This document shows, piece after piece, positions 42,709-52,213 of a stretch of DNA of 64,000 nt (the first letter of the stretch is position 1; every line of letters starts with the position of its first letter). Origin of the DNA: JAHJQZ01 sp963676075. GTDB taxonomy: Bacteria > Pseudomonadota > Alphaproteobacteria > Rhizobiales > Devosiaceae. The stretch is from contig CAXXNZ010000026.1 of the NCBI GenBank assembly GCA_963676075.2, forward strand, positions 17,411 through 81,410, read 5' to 3'. Made by a program: the position numbers and the translations under genes. The notes beneath the pieces are model-generated. The model saw nothing but the letters and a program-made list of their open reading frames with translations, had not been told where the DNA came from and did no database searches.

Positions 42709-43380
42709 ATGGGGATGCCCATGTCCAGCCCGCACGACCACCGAACCTCTCCGCACGGCAAAGCCTTTCGTGAGCATATCCAGGCCTTCGCCTCCCTGGC
42801 GAAGGACCTCGGCATGTCCGAGGATGCCGCCAAGGCGATTGTCGGCATCGATGCCTCGGCCTTCGTCTGGCGGCGGCGCATGCTCAAGGGCGAAATGGTA
42901 CGCAGCATTCTCGGCGCGCTTGCCATCGACATCGAGCAGTCCGAATTCGAGACGCTGACCGCTCTGTCGCGTCTCAAGGGCGGGGCCTTCTCGGAACCCA
43001 AATCTGAGGTCACGATTGGCGATATCGCCGAGGAAATGGCCATCGACCCCTCTCGCGCCAGCCGACTGATCACGGGGCTGGTGACCAAGGGCTATGTTCG
43101 GCGAGAGGTCGCCCAGTCCGATGCCCGCAAGACCATTCTGCATCCCACGGCGGCGAGCCGCGCCTTGTTCGACGCCTTCATGACCCTCAAATGGCGCTTG
43201 ATGTTCGACGCGTTCGGACAATGGAGCGATGAAGATCTCGCCACCTTCGAACGGCTTTTCGCTCTCTATATGACCACGATGGACGAGGTCATCGCCAGAG
43301 CCGGAGGCAACGGCGAAGACGCAGCGCGCCTAGCCAAGGCCATTCATGATGCCACCGACGCCGAATTGGCAAGTCGATGA
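42709..43380 (+). CDS. MarR-family transcriptional regulator
   Basis: Up to 223 residues; in-frame ATGs at 42709, 42715 and 42721 are all possible, and GGGG at 42711 favours the last. A winged-helix DNA-binding domain is visible in 'EVTIGDIAEEMAIDPSRASRLITGLVTKGYVRREVAQSDARKTILHPT'. The N-terminal 60 residues are longer than usual for MarR. Divergent from the DHA2 exporter gene, the classic arrangement for a drug-responsive local repressor. Confidence 0.9.
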   Translation: MGMPMSSPHDHRTSPHGKAFREHIQAFASLAKDLGMSEDAAKAIVGIDASAFVWRRRMLKGEMVRSILGALAIDIEQSEFETLTALSRLKGGAFSEPKSEVTIGDIAEEMAIDPSRASRLITGLVTKGYVRREVAQSDARKTILHPTAASRALFDAFMTLKWRLMFDAFGQWSDEDLATFERLFALYMTTMDEVIARAGGNGEDAARLAKAIHDATDAELASR

Positions 43381-43614
43381 TATTGTTCGTTGAATGGTAG
43401 GCTTTCAGCTGGCGGCGCAAGCAAGCTTTGATAAACCATTGCGACAAAATCCGATCGAACCTAACTCCAAGATAAGGGGTCGTGCCTAGCATTGAGCCAA
43501 GGAACGCGATCCAGTCACTCTTGTTGTGCCTGCCCGGAATGGCTTAGGCGGTCGAACAAAAGCCGGCGACCGTAGCTAAGGACCGCTTCCGCACAATGGG
43601 GTGCGAAGGGTCGA

Positions 43615-45870
43615 ATGAGATCTGATCCGCGATGGGGAAACGGACGCACGCGCTTTATTTTTAGCGCGCTGCTACCCGTCATGCTGGTTGTCGTCGTCAC
43701 GTTCGGTTTTGTGGCGTGGTTGATCTATCTGTCGGCATCCAAAAGCGACGAGCAGGCAGCCGAACGCGAACAGACCCTGGTCCGCCATTTCCTCGAGCAG
43801 CAGCAGGACGTGCTCAGCAACGCCCAGTCCGGGGTTGCCGGCTGGGATGAGGCCGTCAAAGCCGTGTCCGAACCGTTCGACAGGGAATGGGTTGCGAACA
43901 ATCTCGGCGAAGAGCTCTATTCTGCCCATGGCATCGACCTGTCCTATGTGCTCGATGCCAGCCTGACCCCGGTGTTCGCCATGTTCGATGGCGACAGCAT
44001 CGATCCATCGCGTTTCTCGCGCAATCAGGATGTGCTGAAGCCGCTGGCCGAACGTTTACGCGAGATCAACTGGCAGGGCGCGCTCAGTGCCTATGTCCAG
44101 GGGATCAGCAAGGTCCTTCCCTCCATTGGCGACACCATGATGATCGAGGGAAGACCGGCGCTCGTCAGCCTCGTGCCCATTGCATCGGGCACTGGCAAAT
44201 ACGGCTATTCGCCCGGTTCGGAGTTCATCCACATCGCCGTCCGCTTCCTCGATGATCGCTTTGCCGAGGAGATCAATGACGCCATGCTGATCTCGGGCGG
44301 GCGGTTCGATGAGCCCGATGCACAAATCAAGGACGGTGAAACCAGCATTCCGTTGCTCAACAAGGCTGGTCAGCCCATCGCCAGGTTCACCTGGCAGCCC
44401 GGCCACCCAGGCGCGAACATCCTGTCCGACAGCCTTCCGGCCATGCTCGGCGGCTTCACCATCATGCTCGCCGTCGTCGCGATTCTGATCTTCGACCTCA
44501 GGCGCTCGACGCATCAGATCGAGGCCGGGCGCGTCGCGGCCCAGCACATGGCATTCCACGACAAGCTGACCGGACTTGCCAATCGCGCCCTGTTCGAAGA
44601 TCGGCTCCACGCCGCCATCGCCTCGGCCCGGCGTGGCCCCAAGGGCATCGGAATGATGATCATCGACCTCGACCGCTTCAAGGAGGTCAATGACACCTTC
44701 GGCCATGAGGCCGGCGACGATCTGATCCGGCAGGTGGCGCAACGCATGAAGCCTCTCCTGCGCGAAACCGATACCATCGCCCGTTTCGGAGGCGACGAGT
44801 TTGCCGTCATCCAGACCGACGTCACCGATGTCGCCGATGTCACCCTTGTTGCCGACCGCATCATCAACGCGATCGCCGCCCCGTTCTCGGTGGCGCACTC
44901 CCAGGCCTTTGTCGGCGCTTCGATCGGCATTGCCCTGGCGCCGGATGATGCTCTGGGCAGCGTCGAACTGGCCCGAAAGGCCGACATCGCGCTTTACGAA
45001 GCCAAGGCCGATGGGCGCAATCGCTATCGCGTCTTCGAAGACAGCATGAGCGAGACGGTCAAGCGCCGTCAGACCATCGAGGAAGAATTGCGCACCGCGC
45101 TCAGCGGCGGCGGCGGGCTCGTTGTTAATTTCGTGCCGCTGGTCCGCGGCGACGGCACCGAGATTTCCGGGGTAACAGCCGAAATCGCGTGGAACCACAA
45201 AACGCTCGGCACGATCGAACGCGACCGTTTCATTCCGGTGGCCGAAACCTGCGGCCTGATCGAGCCCTTGGGCGAATATGTCCTGGACCAAGCCTGCCGT
45301 TTCGGCGCATCCAACCCCGGCCTTCGGGTATGCGTGCACGCTTATGCGGCGCAGCTGCGCAATCTCATGTTCTTCGACAAGCTCTTTTCCATTTTGGACG
45401 AGACCGGCATGAAACCAGGCGATCTCGAACTCGAGATCTGCGAAAAGATGATGTCGCCGAAAGAGACCGCCGCGGCATCGACCCTTCGCAAGCTCAGCGG
45501 CATCGGCGTCAACATCGCTCTTGGGGACTTCGGTTCCGGATTCCGCGCCCTGGCGCTGCTGCAGAAGTTCGAGGTCGACCGCATCAAGATCGACCGCGAT
45601 TTCTTCGACCAGCTTGCCGACTGCCCCGACCCGGAAGCCATTACCCACGCCGTTGTGTGGCTGGCGCGCGCCATCGGCGTCGAGGTCTCGGCCGAAGGTG
45701 TCGACACCATGGATCAAAAGAACTTTCTGTATCGCATGGGCGTCATGAGCTTCCAGGGCAAGGTCTTCGCACCCGAGAACCAGGCGGAAATCCTGATGGA
45801 GGCCTTATCGCACGCGCCCGAACATCACGAACGCAAACTGCCCCAGGACGACGTCGAACTCTGGGGGTAG
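43615..45870 (+). CDS. CHASE4-GGDEF-EAL membrane protein; cyclase intact, EAL degenerate
   Basis: 751 residues: membrane helix 15-40, periplasmic CHASE4-like sensor (about 50-270, 'GVAGWDEAVKAV', 'WVANNLGEEL'), second helix 275-294, GGDEF domain 310-475 and EAL-like domain 485-745. The cyclase active site is intact (GGDEF 392-396) with a c-di-GMP inhibitory RxxD (RETD, 383-386). In the EAL-like part the signature becomes AEIAW (Glu523 kept), the DDFG motif becomes GDFG (637-640) and the Asn metal ligand region reads VHAYAAQ. It probably makes c-di-GMP in response to an external signal and uses the EAL domain for binding only. Confidence 0.9.
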   Translation: MRSDPRWGNGRTRFIFSALLPVMLVVVVTFGFVAWLIYLSASKSDEQAAEREQTLVRHFLEQQQDVLSNAQSGVAGWDEAVKAVSEPFDREWVANNLGEELYSAHGIDLSYVLDASLTPVFAMFDGDSIDPSRFSRNQDVLKPLAERLREINWQGALSAYVQGISKVLPSIGDTMMIEGRPALVSLVPIASGTGKYGYSPGSEFIHIAVRFLDDRFAEEINDAMLISGGRFDEPDAQIKDGETSIPLLNKAGQPIARFTWQPGHPGANILSDSLPAMLGGFTIMLAVVAILIFDLRRSTHQIEAGRVAAQHMAFHDKLTGLANRALFEDRLHAAIASARRGPKGIGMMIIDLDRFKEVNDTFGHEAGDDLIRQVAQRMKPLLRETDTIARFGGDEFAVIQTDVTDVADVTLVADRIINAIAAPFSVAHSQAFVGASIGIALAPDDALGSVELARKADIALYEAKADGRNRYRVFEDSMSETVKRRQTIEEELRTALSGGGGLVVNFVPLVRGDGTEISGVTAEIAWNHKTLGTIERDRFIPVAETCGLIEPLGEYVLDQACRFGASNPGLRVCVHAYAAQLRNLMFFDKLFSILDETGMKPGDLELEICEKMMSPKETAAASTLRKLSGIGVNIALGDFGSGFRALALLQKFEVDRIKIDRDFFDQLADCPDPEAITHAVVWLARAIGVEVSAEGVDTMDQKNFLYRMGVMSFQGKVFAPENQAEILMEALSHAPEHHERKLPQDDVELWG

Positions 45871-46052
45871 GCTAGCCACGCGCCGAGGGTATCAAAGCGC
45901 CTGACCCAGATTCCGGAAGACGGCACGTTCGAACCGGACAAGCAGGCGCATGCGCCACACCGCGATGCCTGAGGGCATCAAGGGTTTGCTTGGCCGTCGC
46001 AAGGGGCCATTATCCGCTCCATTTTTCGATTCCCCTTTCGAGAGGACATGGT

Positions 46053-47768
46053 TTGACCGAGCCGAACGCCGAAACCCTTCTCCGCATGATCCGGGCTGGC
46101 CGCGGGCTCGACACCGCGGATCTGGTTATCCGCAACGTCCGGCGGCTGGATGTCATCACCGGCGAGATCACCGAGACGGATATCGCCATTGTCGGCGACA
46201 GGATTGTCGGCACGCATGGCCGCTACGAGGGGCACAAGGTGATCGAGGGCAATGGGCGTTTTGCCGTGCCCGGCTTCATCGACACCCATCTGCACATCGA
46301 GTCCTCGCTCGTCACGCCGCTCGAATTCGACCGCTGTGTGCTCGGGCATGGCATCACGACCGTGATCTGCGATCCGCATGAGATCGCCAATGTCACGGGA
46401 TCCGAAGGCATCGCCTATTTCCTTGCCTCGGCGGAACAGGCGATCATGGACATCCGCATCAACCTGAGCTCCTGCGTACCCGCGACACCGTTCGAGACGT
46501 CCGGGGCGCAGCTCGAGATCGACGATCTTCTGGTTTTCCGTGACCACCCCAAGGTCATCGGCCTAGCCGAGATGATGAATTTTCCCGGCGTGCTCAATGG
46601 CGAGCCCGGCATCATCGCCAAGCTCGTCGCCTTCCAGGGCGGGCATATGGACGGGCATGCACCGCTATTGTCCGGCAAGGACCTCAACGGCTATCTCAGC
46701 GCCGGCATCCGCACCGATCACGAAGCGACATCCGCCGAGGAGGCGCGAGAGAAGCTCAGCAAAGGCATGGTCATCCTCATCCGCGAGGGGTCGGTCTCCA
46801 AGGACCTGGAGGCTCTGGCCGAAGTGCTCGACGAGAACACGTCGAGCTTCATGTGCCTTTGCACCGACGACCGCAACCCGCTCGACATCTCCGAGGAAGG
46901 GCATCTGGATTCCCTGATCCGGCGGCTGATCGCCAGGGGACGACCGCTTCACCATGTCTACCGGGCCGCCTCGCATTCGGCGGCGCGGGTGTTCGGCCTC
47001 ACCGATCGCGGACTTGTCGCGCCGGGCTGGCGCGCCGACATCGTGCTGGTCGACGATCTTGAGGCCTGCACCGTCTCCGATGTCGTCACCGGTGGTCGAC
47101 TGATGACACCGGAGCTGTTTGCGACGCGCGGCGAGGTTGCTCCGGTCGGTCTCGATTCGATGAAAGCCAAGCCGGTAACGCCCGAAGCCTTCATCACCGA
47201 GCCCAATCCCAATCACAACGAAACGCCGGTGATCGGCGTCCGGCCGGGCAAGATCATCACCTATCGCGAATCCGCTTCGCTCGAACGCGGTCCGAAAGGC
47301 CTGATCCCCGATCTCGATGCAGACGTCATCAAGGTCGCCGTGATCGAGCGCCACGGCAAGAACGGCAACATCGGCCGCGCCTTCGTCAAGGGCTTTGGGC
47401 TGAAGAAGGGGGCCATAGCTTCGTCGGTCGGCCATGACAGTCATAACATCACCGTCATCGGCACCAACGACGCCGACATGGCGCTGGCGGTCAACCGGGT
47501 GATCGAGGTGAAGGGCGGGTTCGCCGTCGCCGAGAATGGCACGATCACTGCCGATCTCGCCCTGCCGATCGCCGGGCTGATGAGCCCGACCCCGTTCGAG
47601 GAGATTTCACGTGAGCTCGAACATCTCCGCGCCGCCGCCCACGCACTCGGATGCGTTCTGCCCGAGCCCTTCCTGCAGGTCAGTTTCCTGGCGCTGCCGG
47701 TGATCCCGCATCTCAAGATGACCGATTACGGATTGTTCGACGTCGACGCCTTCGACTTCGTGAAATAG
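46053..47768 (+). CDS. ade: Adenine deaminase
   Basis: 571 residues of the amidohydrolase superfamily. Adenine is converted to hypoxanthine and ammonia. The metal-binding HxH lies in 'GFIDTHLHIESS' (His79, His81), and family stretches 'ICDPHEIANVTG', 'CVPATPFETSGA' and 'TDDRNPLDISEEGHLD' are present. The start chosen is TTG 46053, seven bases after AGAGGA (46041-46046), which fits the family N-terminus; a frame extending to 45990 lacks a ribosome-binding site. The product hypoxanthine is the substrate of the xanthine dehydrogenase genes at the end of the window. Confidence 0.93.
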   Translation: MTEPNAETLLRMIRAGRGLDTADLVIRNVRRLDVITGEITETDIAIVGDRIVGTHGRYEGHKVIEGNGRFAVPGFIDTHLHIESSLVTPLEFDRCVLGHGITTVICDPHEIANVTGSEGIAYFLASAEQAIMDIRINLSSCVPATPFETSGAQLEIDDLLVFRDHPKVIGLAEMMNFPGVLNGEPGIIAKLVAFQGGHMDGHAPLLSGKDLNGYLSAGIRTDHEATSAEEAREKLSKGMVILIREGSVSKDLEALAEVLDENTSSFMCLCTDDRNPLDISEEGHLDSLIRRLIARGRPLHHVYRAASHSAARVFGLTDRGLVAPGWRADIVLVDDLEACTVSDVVTGGRLMTPELFATRGEVAPVGLDSMKAKPVTPEAFITEPNPNHNETPVIGVRPGKIITYRESASLERGPKGLIPDLDADVIKVAVIERHGKNGNIGRAFVKGFGLKKGAIASSVGHDSHNITVIGTNDADMALAVNRVIEVKGGFAVAENGTITADLALPIAGLMSPTPFEEISRELEHLRAAAHALGCVLPEPFLQVSFLALPVIPHLKMTDYGLFDVDAFDFVK

Positions 47769-47826
47769 CGCCAGCCGCCCAAAAAGCGCGTATGCTGGAT
47801 CGGCACGACATCTCCTTGACGCAAAT

Positions 47827-49485
47827 ATGCGGGACAAGCCGGCAATGAGCGCTGCCTCGACCATATTGGCGACCCTGTTCGGATTACCTCCGGCGCGCAA
47901 CACGTCGGCGCCTTTTGTCGAGATCGACCTGCCGACGGCGCCGGGCGTCGCACTGAAAACGCGCATCTATCGCCCCATCGAACCAGGCACCTATCCGACA
48001 CTGCTGATGCGCGTGCCCTATGGGTTCACCGGCTTCGGCTCCGTCGCCGAGGTCTTCGCCGAACAGGGCTACAATTCCATCATCCAGGCCTGTCGCGGCA
48101 CCGGCGGATCGAGCGGTGAATTCGATCCCTTGCGCAACGAGCGCGAGGACGGGTTGGCAACGCTCGACTGGATCAAGCACCAGCCCTGGTATGACGGTCG
48201 CATCGGGCTGACCGGACCGTCCTATCTCGCCTATGCGCAATGGGCGATCTGTGACGCCTTGCCGGAACGCTCTGCCATGTCCGTGCAGGCGTCGAGCGCC
48301 CAGTTCGAATCGATTGTTTTCCCCGGTGGCTCATTCTCGCTGCAACTGTGGCTCAGCTGGCTGCAGGTGGTCGAAGGACTGACCGACGCCCCGATGACCG
48401 CCGGACTGCAAATCATCGTCGGCGACATCGAGCGCAAGACGCTCAGCGCCGCCAACAGTCTGCCGCTGGTCGACAGCGATATCGAGGTCGTCGGCAAGCG
48501 CGTGCCATTCTGGCGGCGCTGGTTCGAGGATGCGGTCGACAATCCCCGCTTCTGGGCGCCGCTCGACCAGACCAAGCGCATGTCGAAAACGACCCCGCCC
48601 AATCACATGATCTCGGGCTGGTACGATTTCATGCTTGATGATTTGCTCAGCGACTACCAGCGCCTGGTCTCGCTCGGCCACACGCCATACCTCACCATCG
48701 GCAACTGGCACCACATCTCGCCGGAGCTGCAGGCCGAAGGCGTGCGCGCCACCGTGCCGTGGATGCGGGCACAACTGGAGGGCGATTATTCGCTCATGCG
48801 TGCCAACCCGGTCCGGATCGAGATTTCCGGTGACGGCGGCTGGCAGGAGTTCGGCTCCTTCCCGCCACCGGGCGTGCGGAAGGCAGGCATTTACCTGCAT
48901 GAGGCCGGCCGTCTCGACAGCGCCGACCCCGAGGACGGCCAGCCGATTTCCTATCTCTACGATCCGGCCGACCCGACCCCGAGCGTTGGTGGCGCCTATT
49001 TCGCCTTTTCCGGCGCCGGCCCGGTCGACAACCAAAAGCTCGAAAAACGCAAGGATGTCGAGGTCTTCACCTCAGGCCCCTTGGCCGAGGATCTCGTCGT
49101 GCTCGGTCAGCCGGAACTGACGCTTTTTGCCAAATCGAGTTCGCCCAACACCGATTTCTTCGCCCGGCTGTGCGACGTCTCCCCGTCCGGGCAATCGATC
49201 AACATCGCCGACGCGCTGGTCAGGGTGACCCCGGAGGATCCGGAGCGCGATGGCAATGACGTCATGAAGCTAACGATCACCATGCACCATTGCGCCCACC
49301 GCTTCCGGCGCGGCAACAAGCTCAGGCTGCAGGTTTCCTCGGGCGCCCATCCGCGGTTCGCGCGCAATCTCGGCACCGGCGAACCCATCGGCTCGGCCCG
49401 GCGCATGGTGGTGCAATACCAGACGGTCTATTTCGACAGCACCCACCCGAGCAGGCTGATCCTGCCGGTGATCGATCTGGCTTAG
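47827..49485 (+). CDS. CocE/NonD-family hydrolase (X-Pro dipeptidyl-peptidase S15-like)
   Basis: 552 residues. The alpha/beta-hydrolase core has its nucleophile in 'GLTGPSYLAYAQW' (Ser132), and the C-terminal jelly-roll (about 350-552, 'DPTPSVGGAYFAF', 'LRLQVSSGAHPRFARNLGTGEP') is typical of cocaine-esterase-like proteins. The characteristic 'QACRGTGGSSGEFDPLRNEREDGLATLDWI' is also present. No signal peptide. It hydrolyses an ester or amide bond of unknown substrate. It lies 58 bp after ade on the same strand, though no functional link is evident. ATG 47845 is an alternative start. Confidence 0.88.
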   Translation: MRDKPAMSAASTILATLFGLPPARNTSAPFVEIDLPTAPGVALKTRIYRPIEPGTYPTLLMRVPYGFTGFGSVAEVFAEQGYNSIIQACRGTGGSSGEFDPLRNEREDGLATLDWIKHQPWYDGRIGLTGPSYLAYAQWAICDALPERSAMSVQASSAQFESIVFPGGSFSLQLWLSWLQVVEGLTDAPMTAGLQIIVGDIERKTLSAANSLPLVDSDIEVVGKRVPFWRRWFEDAVDNPRFWAPLDQTKRMSKTTPPNHMISGWYDFMLDDLLSDYQRLVSLGHTPYLTIGNWHHISPELQAEGVRATVPWMRAQLEGDYSLMRANPVRIEISGDGGWQEFGSFPPPGVRKAGIYLHEAGRLDSADPEDGQPISYLYDPADPTPSVGGAYFAFSGAGPVDNQKLEKRKDVEVFTSGPLAEDLVVLGQPELTLFAKSSSPNTDFFARLCDVSPSGQSINIADALVRVTPEDPERDGNDVMKLTITMHHCAHRFRRGNKLRLQVSSGAHPRFARNLGTGEPIGSARRMVVQYQTVYFDSTHPSRLILPVIDLA

Positions 49486-49503
49486 GGAACCTTTTCCGAC
49501 AAA

Positions 49504-49530
49504 CGTCATTGCGAGGAGCAAGGCGACAGA
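49504..49530. repeat. CGTCATTGCGAGGAGC repeat, partial copy
   Basis: CGTCATTGCGAGGAGCAA (from 49504) followed by GGCGAC matches, in inverse orientation, the right end of the element at 54768-54874. It is a truncated copy next to the 157 bp repeat. Confidence 0.6.
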
Positions 49531-49577
49531 CGCGGCGCGGCGCCTCCCTTGCTAGAGCGACGGAAGCAGTCGCGAGG

Positions 49578-49736
49578 CTTCCCTCTCCCTTGTGGGGAGG
49601 GTTGGCGAACAGGACTTAGCCCTTGCTAAGTCCGTCGTGAGCCTGGGTGGGGGGAAAGCCCCACACTCCGCACCTGTGGCTCCACCCCACCCGACCCGGC
49701 TTTGCCGGGCCACCCTCCCCATCAAGGGGAGGGAAG
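49578..49736. repeat. Approximately 159 bp palindromic intergenic repeat, copy B
   Basis: The counterpart of 38774-38930 in the same orientation, with the same terminal inverted repeats and internal blocks. Differences are scattered, for example GACCCGGCTTTGCCGGGCC here in place of GACTCGACTGCGTCGAGCC; both are hairpins, so pairing is conserved while sequence changes. Confidence 0.8.
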
Positions 49737-49767
49737 CTGGGGCGACTCCATCCGAGATCGATCTCGC

Positions 49768-51933
49768 CTAAACCGCCTTCATGGCCGCGCGCATCTCGTG
49801 CAGGATCGGCTCGGTGTAGCCCGAGGGCTGGGTCGCGCCTTCGAGCACCAGCCTCAGCGCCGCCTTGTAGGCGATGTTGGTGTCGAAATTGCCGGCCATG
49901 TTCTGGTAGAGCGGATCGCCGACATTCTGCTGGTCGACCAGCCCTGCCATACGCTCGAAGACCTCTTTCACCTCGGCCTCGGTGACAACGCCGTGCAGCA
50001 GCCAGTTGGCGATGTGTTGGCTGGAGATCCTGAGGGTGGCGCGGTCTTCCATCAGGGCCGTGTCGTGGATATCGGGCACCTTGGAGCAGCCGACGCCCTG
50101 TTCGACCCAGCGGACGACGTAGCCGAGAATGCCCTGAGCATTGTTCTCGACCTCTTTGATGATCTCGTCCTTGGTCAGTGACTTGGAGTCGAGCACCGGC
50201 ATCGAGAACAGGTCGGAGAGCGGCGGCACCTTCTCGTCCATGCGGCGCTTCTGTTCGGCGAAAACGTCAACCTGATGATAGTGCATGGCATGGAGCGTCG
50301 CCGCCGTTGGCGAGGGCACCCAGGCGGTGTTGGCGCCGGACTTGGGATGTCCGATCTTGGCGACCAGCATGTCGGCCATGTTGTCGGGCATGGCCCACAT
50401 GCCCTTGCCGATCTGCGCCTTGCCCGACAGGCCGCAGGCAAGACCGATGATCGAATTGCGGTCCTCGTAGGACGTAATCCAGCGTTCCTTTTTGATCTCG
50501 TCCTTCTTCAGCACCGGGCCGGCCTGCATGGCGGTGTGGATCTCGTCGCCGGTGCGGTCAAGGAACCCGGTGTTGATGAAGAACACCCGCTTGGCGGCAG
50601 CTTTGATGCATGCCTTGAGATTGGCCGAGGTGCGGCGCTCCTCGTCCATGATGCCGATCTTGATGGTGTGCTCGGGCAGGCCGAGGAAGTGTTCGACCTT
50701 GGCGAAGACGTCACAGGCGAACTGCACTTCGGCGGGGCCATGCATCTTCGGCTTGACGATGTAGATGGCGCCGGTGCGCGAGTTGTGGCGGGTGTGGCGG
50801 TCGTGCAGGGCGCACAGCGAGGTCACCGCCGCGTCGATGATGCCCTCGCCGACCTGATTGCCGCGGTCATCGAGCACCATCTCGGTGGTCATCAGGTGAC
50901 CGACATTGCGGACCAGCTGCAGCGAGCGGCCCTTGAGGGTCAGCCGGCGGCCGTGCGGATCGGTATAGGAGCGATCATGGCTGAGCATGCGGTGGATGCG
51001 GTGGCCACCCTTGATGAAGGTGTCCTCGAGCTTGCCGTTCATCAGCCCGAGCCAGTTGCGATAGACCCCGACCTTGTCGGCGGCATCGACTGCCGCGACC
51101 GAATCCTCGCAGTCCTGGATGGTGGTGATGGCGCTTTCCATCATGACATTGGCCAGACCCGCCGGATGGGTGCGTCCGATGGCGTGGGTCAGGTCGACAC
51201 ACAGTTCGACGTGCAACCCGTTGTGCCACAAAAGGATATGGGCGCGGTCGCCTTCGCCGTGATGGGCAATGAACTGGTTCGGATCCTTGAGCGTGGTCTT
51301 GACGTTGCGCACGACGACGACGAACTTTTCCTCACCCTCGATCGGGGCGACGGTGTAGCAGGTCGCATCGGCGTGACTGCCCTCGGCCAGCGGGAAGGCT
51401 TCATCGAGGAAGGCGGCGACACGCTTGAAGACTTCGGCGCCGCGTTGCGGATTGTAGGCCGGACCGGGGTGCAGCGCGCCATCGCGCGGAATGACGTCGG
51501 TGCCGTAAAGCGCATCGTAGAGGCTGCCCCAGCGGGCATTGGCGGCATTGAGCGCGTAGCGCGGATTGGAGACCGGCACGACAAGCTGCGGACCGCAGAT
51601 CTTGGTGATTTCAGGATCGAGCCCCTCGGTCTCGATCTCGAAGTCATCCGGCTCATCCTCGAGATAGCCAATCTCTTTGAGGAAAGCCTCATAGCCTTGC
51701 GGGTTATTGGCAACCGGACCGTTCGCCTTGTGCCAGTCGTCGATCTTTTTCTGTAAGGTTTCACGGACCGCGAGCAGTTCGGCGTTGCGCGGCATGGCAA
51801 ATGAAACCAGATCGGCCAGCCCCGCCCAATAGGCGTCCTTGTCGACCCCGGTGCCGGGCAGTGCCTCGTTTTCGATGAAACCGGCCAGGTCTTCATCAAT
51901 CTGAAGACCAGCGCGTTCGACGTAAATTGACAT
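49768..51933 (-). CDS. glcB: Malate synthase G
   Basis: 721 residues from ATG 51933 (GAGGAGAGG just upstream). It condenses glyoxylate with acetyl-CoA to malate. The size and the stretches 'GRTHPAGLANVMMESAITTIQDCEDSVAAVDAADKV', 'YIVKPKMHGPAEV' and 'IKIGIMDEERRTSANLKACI' identify the G isoform, which works independently of isocitrate lyase. Its place beside purine-degradation genes suggests it consumes glyoxylate released from ureidoglycolate. Confidence 0.97.
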   Translation of the reverse strand: MSIYVERAGLQIDEDLAGFIENEALPGTGVDKDAYWAGLADLVSFAMPRNAELLAVRETLQKKIDDWHKANGPVANNPQGYEAFLKEIGYLEDEPDDFEIETEGLDPEITKICGPQLVVPVSNPRYALNAANARWGSLYDALYGTDVIPRDGALHPGPAYNPQRGAEVFKRVAAFLDEAFPLAEGSHADATCYTVAPIEGEEKFVVVVRNVKTTLKDPNQFIAHHGEGDRAHILLWHNGLHVELCVDLTHAIGRTHPAGLANVMMESAITTIQDCEDSVAAVDAADKVGVYRNWLGLMNGKLEDTFIKGGHRIHRMLSHDRSYTDPHGRRLTLKGRSLQLVRNVGHLMTTEMVLDDRGNQVGEGIIDAAVTSLCALHDRHTRHNSRTGAIYIVKPKMHGPAEVQFACDVFAKVEHFLGLPEHTIKIGIMDEERRTSANLKACIKAAAKRVFFINTGFLDRTGDEIHTAMQAGPVLKKDEIKKERWITSYEDRNSIIGLACGLSGKAQIGKGMWAMPDNMADMLVAKIGHPKSGANTAWVPSPTAATLHAMHYHQVDVFAEQKRRMDEKVPPLSDLFSMPVLDSKSLTKDEIIKEVENNAQGILGYVVRWVEQGVGCSKVPDIHDTALMEDRATLRISSQHIANWLLHGVVTEAEVKEVFERMAGLVDQQNVGDPLYQNMAGNFDTNIAYKAALRLVLEGATQPSGYTEPILHEMRAAMKAV

Positions 51934-52213
51934 CAACCTCTCCTCAAGACCGGGCGTGGTTGCCCGTTCTCAGTCCCTCTTGCAGATTTCTGATAAAGGA
52001 TTTGCAGCGCGTCCGGCAATGGTTTCACGGCTTGAAGACCAAGCGACTCCCAGATTACCTGCGATTTGCGGTGAAGGTGGGCCCTAAGCGGACCGGATCT
52101 GGCGGTGACGCGGCTTTTCCCGCTCGCCTCGGCACAAAGGATTGGCAACATCGCGCCAGGATCGGCGATCGTTTGCCGCGTGTCCTCACTTCGATGCGTT
52201 GCTCTGTCCATAA

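Noticed and set aside
44056..45717. A 553-codon frame on the - strand.
   Set aside because: Antisense of the CHASE4-GGDEF-EAL gene; no motif.
50275..51756. A 493-codon frame on the + strand.
   Set aside because: Antisense of malate synthase G; no motif.
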